DNA of 64,000 bases, taken from positions 19,502,212 to 19,566,211 of the forward strand of contig CM055820.1 in the NCBI GenBank assembly GCA_029582265.1, given 5' to 3'. This DNA comes from Zoroaster sp. YZ-2022 (taxonomy: Eukaryota; Echinodermata; Asteroidea; Forcipulatida; Zoroasteridae). The first letter of the stretch is position 1. Each line of letters begins with the position of its first letter. Made by a program: the position numbers and the translations under genes. This document shows positions 58,117 through 64,000 of the stretch, one piece after another. The notes under the pieces were generated by a model that worked only from the letters and a program-made list of their open reading frames with translations, made no database searches and was not told where the DNA came from.

Positions 58117-59450
58117 TATAATGTACTACATTTCCCATGTTAAGTTCTTTATACAACATCTGATCATTCTCAGATTCATAAACTATATCCAGCTGATGTG
58201 TCCGTTTCAGGATCTCATTTTTAATTCCAGTAATTGGAGCGGTATTGATGACTATGCCAGTAATAGGCTAATTACTATCCATTCAACATGTGATATAAAT
58301 CATATAATACATTCAAAATGTTTCAAAGCGAGCCAGTTACCAAGGGCAACCATAGCGTCAATTGCGTCAATAGGAAATTAATCCATTCAGTCTGTTAGGC
58401 CAAAACTAATAAGTCTCCGGTTATAAATCATATAATAAATTAAAAATGTTACAAAGCGTCAACTGATCAACCTATAAACCTTACAATAAAAGAGATATCA
58501 AGACTGAATTCAAACAGTATCCATTATATGATACAAACAAAACACTATGGCAGGTCTTGTTGCTATGTACACAAAAAACAGTGTTGTTGCTATAAGAAAT
58601 TAATCCATTCAGTCTCTTAGGCCAAAACAAAACGTCTCCAGTTTGTGGTCTCCGTGCGCGTCGCCTCAGACCCGCGCGTCGGCACTTAAAAAAAATGTTT
58701 TTGTTGTTGCTATGAAACGATGTCCAATTGCAGCCAAAATTGCTGGATCGATTGGAATTCTGCCGTGCTGTGTAATGAACATTTGCTCGATTTGTGCGGC
58801 CTCTCTTAGCCACAATACTTTATGTATGGGAAATTTGGTCCCGGCGTATACAATGTATCACGTATTTCACTGTTGGCAAAAAAAGGGGAAAGATGGCCAA
58901 AAAAAGCGCGTCCGGTGACAAGAAACCGGAGACTTTTTGTTGGCCTTAAAGTTGAGTGCGATATGCAACATGTGCATAAATGTATACCAATGCACAAAAT
59001 ATCATGCCATTCTCCCATGTGATAACCAGCTGGACACACCCAATTTGTATTGCATTATAAGGGCATCTACAACAACCCAAAGACAAAAAAAAATTATAAC
59101 TATAACCTAGTGGTATCATGGTGGCTATTGGTGTTACTTGGTAAACAATGAAAAGGATGTGGAATCTGGACTCTGAGCTTGGGTGAGAGAAATCCGTTAA
59201 CTGACGCAATTGACGCAGTGGTTTCCCTTGGTAACTGGCTCGCTTTGATACATTTTGAATGTATTATATTATTTATGTCACATGTTTAATGGATTGTAAT
59301 TAGCCTATTACTGGCATAGTCATCAATACCGCTCCAATTACTGGAATTAAAAATGAGATCCTGAAACGGACACATCAGCTGGATATAGTTTATGAATCTG
59401 AGAATGATCAGATGTTGTATCAAAGAACTTAACATGGGAAATGTAGTACA
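58115..59450. repeat. large foldback repeat B
   Basis: Outer ends TATAATGTACTACATTTCCC (about 58118) and GGGAAATGTAGTACATTATA (about 59436) are perfect inverses. The arms continue inward for about 260 bp (58118-58380 with 59205-59450), sharing TGATGACTATGCCAGTAATA / TATTACTGGCATAGTCATCA. The middle holds an M1 MITE and block sequence. No coding content. Confidence 0.85.
58617..58949. mobile_element. MITE family M1, copy B
   Basis: TTAGGCCAAAACAAAACGTC at the left and AGACTTTTTGTTGGCCTTAA at the right are imperfect inverses. The interior is as in copy A (CTCAGACCCGCGCGTCGGCA, AGCCAAAATTGCTGGATCGA). Confidence 0.75.
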
Positions 59451-59454
59451 TTAT

Positions 59455-60618
59455 AACATATCCAACCCTTGTACACTATTGGCAATGGAAATAAGGTTTA
59501 CCAGTTCTGAAAGTATATTTGGTGTAATGTCGATTTTATTAACATAAAGTAAATTCTGGTTTCTAGTTTTCTATGCGTAGCATAAATGAATTATTTACAT
59601 TGTGTGCTGCTGGTGTTGTGAAAATCATTATGGCTATAAGGAAACTGTACCGTACGGTATATCATGTAGACGTATTCAGATTGGTTAAGGCTTCATGAAG
59701 TTGAGAAGATGGGGCTAAATTAATTCAGTCCAACGGCGGCGGAATGATTTTGAAAGTGGGGGACTAATCCAAACTTTACATTTAAATCTAGAAACTAGAA
59801 ATTTACACTTAAAAAAAGTGGAATTAAACATTAGGCATAGTTGTATCTGTTACTTTATTTTGTGGGAGTAGGTCTAGAATACGGAAAACAGAAATTGGTG
59901 ATACGTTTACGAACCCCACAACCCCTCTACACACCTTGTAGAAAATAAAGTATCCACTTTCAGAAAGGAAAGGAAAAGGACATCAAAACTTGAATTAAAA
60001 ATTATAATGTGTAAATTGTACTTGGTATCCCAAATAAAAGGCCTAATTAATGCAACCACAATTCATTTTTATATGTTTATACTGTAGATCTACATCCATG
60101 TAGGCCAATTTGTTATAATTATTTGATGTTGAAGTGTTCAAAGACCTGTTCTTGAATACATCAGTGTAGTTCTGGCAAAAGGCCTGTGAGATTGTTTGGA
60201 TAGGAGATTAATCATTTGTTTGGATTACTAGAGGTATCATGCTAGCTATTGGTGTTACTTGGAAACAATGAAAAGGATGTGGAATCTGGACTCTGAGCTT
60301 AGATGAGAGAAATCCGTAATTAAATGAACGGATGTTTCCAAATAATAATATCATACCTTCCCTATAAAGCTCCGCACAATGCACAGTAATCGGCTGCATG
60401 AATTAAATGTAAGGTGCTGCTTATTAAGTTAGAGATACAAGTACTGAGTATAAAGACAAAATCGACTTCTAATTGTCATGAATGTCCATAAATGAAAATA
60501 TATTCGAAACCAAAAGAGCGCCCTCCTACAGAAAAACTTGAATATAAGTTTCCGTCGTGCAAACAAGTTCTACACATAGTTTATTTGGTCGGTATTTTCA
60601 GTTTAATATATTATCAAT
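59455..60618. other. 3' flank block of GPCR copy 3
   Basis: Same block as 52555-53658. The minus-strand AATAAA at 60580-60585 is 34 bp past the stop. No gene. Confidence 0.75.
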
Positions 60619-61835
60619 TCAACAAAGTTTGATCTTGCGCAGTACTTCTTTGCAGTCTTTTCTGAACTGTCTGTTTGCGATTCCATAAATAAAAGGATTG
60701 ACAGTATTGTTGACAATAAGAAGGATCGTTAGATTTGTTAGTATTTCCAAAGATTTAGGCTTAATATCTGCACCACCACAATAAGCAAATATGACAACGA
60801 TGAATATGCAATATGGCAGCCACGTCAGAAGGAACACCATGCTAGTGATTAAGAGCATCTTTGTTGTCTTACGCTGTAGGACAGTGTCAACTTTTTGGAA
60901 TCGTCCTTTGGCCTTGGCTTGAATTTGTCTAGGGTTTCTATCACCTCTATCTGCATCCATCTCTTCCTTTATTGGATTAACTTGATGTGGGCCTACAGTG
61001 GCTATAGTTTGTTTAGTTGAATCTCACATTGTCCACTGGTCTCTCCTTTTGACGAATCAGGGATTACTTCGGTTGATGTGGATGCACCATTGCTCTTATT
61101 GTTGATCTTGTTGGAACGTGTGGTATAACTCGAGCTTGGTTCGACGGTCGTCGGCAAAATTGAAATATCCAGTACATTACCAATATTCGAGATTTCAGAA
61201 GGTTGCCTTGTTAAACCTTGTTCGCCTTGACTCAAATCGTTCACTTCTCGCGTTGTTGACACATAACCAACCTTAACATGTTCCCGAATAGTCAGGTAAA
61301 TTTTTCCATAACAGACGGGGATAAAAACACATGCGATGAAAACACCCGCCAACTTAAATGCATACACTATAATGTCAAAAATACGATCATATCTATCAGT
61401 GAAAAGTGCGATAAAATACGGGAGATGCATGACAACAGAACTCAGAAGTACTGTCAGGGCTAAAATCTTACTCCGTTTATGGGTGAAAAATCGCCTTTGG
61501 TGTCGACAAATGCAGTCGAAACGATCCGCTGCGATTACTGACGTGAGCATAATGCTGGTACCAATGATTGTGTTCTCCAATGGTTTGATTATTGAAAGAC
61601 GTACAGAACCTAAATAAAGTTGAAATAAGATAATTCGCAGTAAGCATACTGACAGATCAGTCCAGGCCAAAGCCATTATTAACACATGGGTACTGGTTTT
61701 CAATGTCTTAGTCCAGTATACACGGAGGATGAGGCAGTTACCAGGTACTCCAAACAACGAAATGACAAATGCGAAAATCTGTCCAAACAGATTTTCTGAA
61801 ATTTCAGTGTAGATTGACGCTGCCTTGTTTTCCAT
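60619..61835 (-). pseudogene. GPCR copy 3, single 2 bp frameshift in loop 3
   Basis: Nearly complete receptor from the conserved ATG (61833-61835, ACCATGG) to TGA (60619-60621). TM1-TM5 and most of loop 3 are open. A TA dinucleotide is duplicated at about 61003-61006 (GGCTATAGTTT versus GGCTAGTTT in copies 1 and 2), giving a stop after QLNKL. TM6 with intact W6.48 (LTWLPYC), TM7 (NPFIY) and helix 8 follow in the other frame (60619-60960). TM4-TM5 differ clearly from copy 1 (for example KLAGVFIACVFIPVCYGK). Either a very young pseudogene or a sequencing/assembly indel. Confidence 0.85.
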
Positions 61836-63643
61836 GGTGTCAGTTAATATTGTTCCCACAAAGGACACGTATGAATGTTTCGCCAAATCTGGGAAAAATA
61901 TGATGCACACCGGATGCCTTGTTCTATCACATGTGTTGAAATACAAACGACGCATAGAGTTAATATGCAGGTATATACTGAAACACAGTCGAATTGGCAC
62001 GTAGGCTATATGAATTCTATGACAATGCCTCAGCAAGATCGTCCAATCACAAAGCAGGATACCTGTTGACCTGTTTCTTGTACAATTGTATTATTAGCTG
62101 CAAGGGTATAACGCAATTAGAAACATTTTGTCCATATTGGAACACGATTCCTCAAATAAATTTCACATGGTGTCACCGCAATTAGTCTTACTTAATTTTG
62201 TTTTATTTTATTTGTTTATTTGTTATCTACACAGTATGCACCGATGAAATGTCTAGTTCTATCCACAACATTGGCAATTGCCATATTATCAGAGTAACGA
62301 ATAGGCCTATAAAGGCTTACTAGGGGTAATTTTAGCGCAAGTATATATACGCTCATCTTGGGATATTCTGTTTGTGTATTCATCTGAAGTGTATTCATCT
62401 TATAGAGAAAAAACAGTTACATTATGCTGCATTTTAAAAGTTGCCGACGAAGAAACAAAACTGAAATCATTTATGTTGAATTTTAGATGTTGCCGACATG
62501 TCTGTCAACGTTTAAAGACAAAAATGATAAAAACCTTCTAAACATGAAACGGTTTGAGCTAATTGTTATGAGACTTTGGCAGGTTAGTTTTATGATATAT
62601 TCTTGAGACCCTATATTTATTGACATAACGGATTTCTCTCATCCAGCGGTTTCCGAGTTGCTTCTTGTTCCACTCGGAAAAAGCACATCCTTTTGGATGT
62701 GTAATTTAGTTTACATTGCAATTACCATGTCAATAAACTTATCAGAAAGTGAGTTAAACTTGTGTGGGCTTCATTACTTACTAGCGCTAGCTGACTAAGA
62801 TTTTTCAGAAGAAAGTAAACACAATAAGCTGTTGAAATATATCCCTACCATGTGAATATTGAAAGTATTGAAAATATCACTAATTTTATTTAACTGCATC
62901 TGTGGATTTTCACATGTGAATAAAGTTCTGCATGTGTATTTTTATTATATATATATATTTTTTTTCAACGCATGGAAAATTCTGGGGGATTAATCTATGG
63001 ACCATCCCCACAGTCCAAAAAGTGGGGGATTTATCACCCCATCCCCTCGGATTTACACCATGAACAAGACTTACCATAATGTTTTGTTTGTATCATATGA
63101 TGGATACTGTTTGAATTCAGTCTTGATATCTCTATTATTGTAAGGTTTATCAAGTGATGTAATGGTTGTCCTTTTTAATTGGCTCGCTTTATAGCATTTT
63201 GATTGTATTAGCTCAGGCATATATGATTTATATCACCCGTTGAATGGATTGTAATTATCGCTGACATAGTCATTAATAAGCAAGACTAGTGTTCCAATAT
63301 AAGCTCCATTACCGGGATTAAAAATGAATTGTTTACATTAATGTACTGATAGTGATGTGAAAACCATTATGGCTACAAGGAAACTGTATCTCATGTAAAC
63401 GTGTGCAGTATGCTGTATATTGTGTTAGGCTTAATATAATAATGTAACGGTTATGTGGTGCTTATTAAGTTAGAGATAGGCTCTACAAGTATAAAGACAA
63501 AACCGACTTCTAATTGTCATGAATGTCCATAAATAAAAGATTTTTGAAAACCAAAAGAGCGCCCTCATACAGAATACGTTCCGTCGTGCAAAAACGTTCT
63601 ACACATTGTTTATTTGGTCGGTATTTTCAGTTATATTATCAAT
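61836..63643. other. 5' flank of copy 3 and 3' flank of copy 4
   Basis: No gene. Holds the CCAAT element, the empty site TCCATATTGG (62131-62140), the TTATCTACACAGTATGCACC block, a short (TA)n near 62945, and 3' flank sequence of copy 4. AATAAA (minus) at 63609-63614. Confidence 0.7.
62040..62050 (-). promoter_or_regulatory. CCAAT element upstream of GPCR copy 3
   Basis: CGTCCAATCAC, 205 bp upstream of the start codon; matches copies 1 and 2. Confidence 0.4.
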
Positions 63644-64000
63644 TCAACAAAATTTGATCTTGCGCAGTACTTCCTTGCAGTCTTTTCTGAACCGTCTTTT
63701 TTCGATTCCATAAATCAATGGATTGACAGCATTGTTGACAACAATAAGGATCGTTAGATGTTTTAATATTTCCAAAAATTTAGGGTTAATATCTGCACCA
63801 CCATAAGCAGCAAATAAATTATGACAATGATGTATATGCAATATGGTAGCACGTCAGCACAAACACTAAGCTATTGATTAAGATCATCTTTGTTATCTTA
63901 CGCTGTAGGACAGCGTCGACTTTTTGGAATCGTCCTTTGTCCTTGGCTTGAATTTGTCTTGGGTTTCTATCACCTCTAACTACATCCGTATCTTCCTTTA
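63644..64000 (-). pseudogene. GPCR copy 4, 3' part, cut by the window edge
   Basis: TM7 and helix 8 are open (NNAVNPLIYGIEKRRFRKDC, ending KIKFC; stop 63644-63646). Further upstream the TM6 region carries indels: extra bases at about 63818 and a missing base near 63849 (GGTAGCACG versus GGCAGGCACG). Loop 3 sequence (DRNPRQ region) continues to the edge. The NR to EK change in helix 8 is unique to this copy. Confidence 0.8.

Overview
The window looks like animal nuclear DNA, most probably from a marine invertebrate deuterostome. An echinoderm or hemichordate is my best guess, from general resemblance only. It is AT-rich, has interrupted genes, SINEs with RNA polymerase III boxes, hAT-type DNA elements, long microsatellites and the recurrent tetra-palindrome-rich motif ATAGGCCTAT. 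There is no bacterial-style gene packing. Most of it is intergenic or intronic sequence shaped by repeats.

Layout. 0.4-1.8 kb is a recent ~710 bp tandem duplication. 2-17 kb is gene-poor. It holds an old dispersed repeat, a (TTTA)n tract, a candidate 2.6 kb solo LTR with matching 4 bp target duplications (8.2-10.8 kb) that carries a nested hAT-type MITE, a (TA)n tract beside a near-perfect 54 bp-arm hairpin and a tRNA-Thr-like sequence, and an 18 bp-period minisatellite (14.9-15.5 kb). 17.5-19.7 kb holds two coding exons of a TMEM26 homologue on the + strand, with good splice sites that agree in phase; the first exon(s) were not found. 20-28 kb has no recognised gene.

From about 28 kb to the end the window is a rapidly evolving array of one intronless class A (rhodopsin-like) GPCR gene. 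Copy 1 (29689-30927, minus) is the only intact reading frame, 412 residues. An inverted duplicate (37.1-38.7 kb, plus) is a decayed pseudogene. It is followed by two ~200 bp TM6 fragments and a ~3.03 kb tandem duplication that also carries a decayed THAP-domain exon. Copies 2 (53659-54874) and 3 (60619-61835), both minus, are nearly complete, and each is broken by a single 2 bp indel. Copy 4 (63644 to the window edge) is truncated and shifted. The copies share promoter-proximal CCAAT sequence and a 3' flank, so whole gene blocks were duplicated. Transposons then entered: a 717 bp element has its empty site preserved in a paralogous block, a 1.5 kb hAT element carries transposase remnants, and there are large foldback repeats and MITEs.

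The GPCRs are presumably chemosensory or orphan receptors, by analogy with lineage-specific GPCR expansions in echinoderms. The ligand cannot be inferred. The most notable points are the loss of the TM6 toggle tryptophan (W6.48 to Cys) in the only intact copy, the absence of the TM3-ECL2 disulfide cysteines, and divergence concentrated in TM3-TM5 while TM6-TM7 is almost unchanged.
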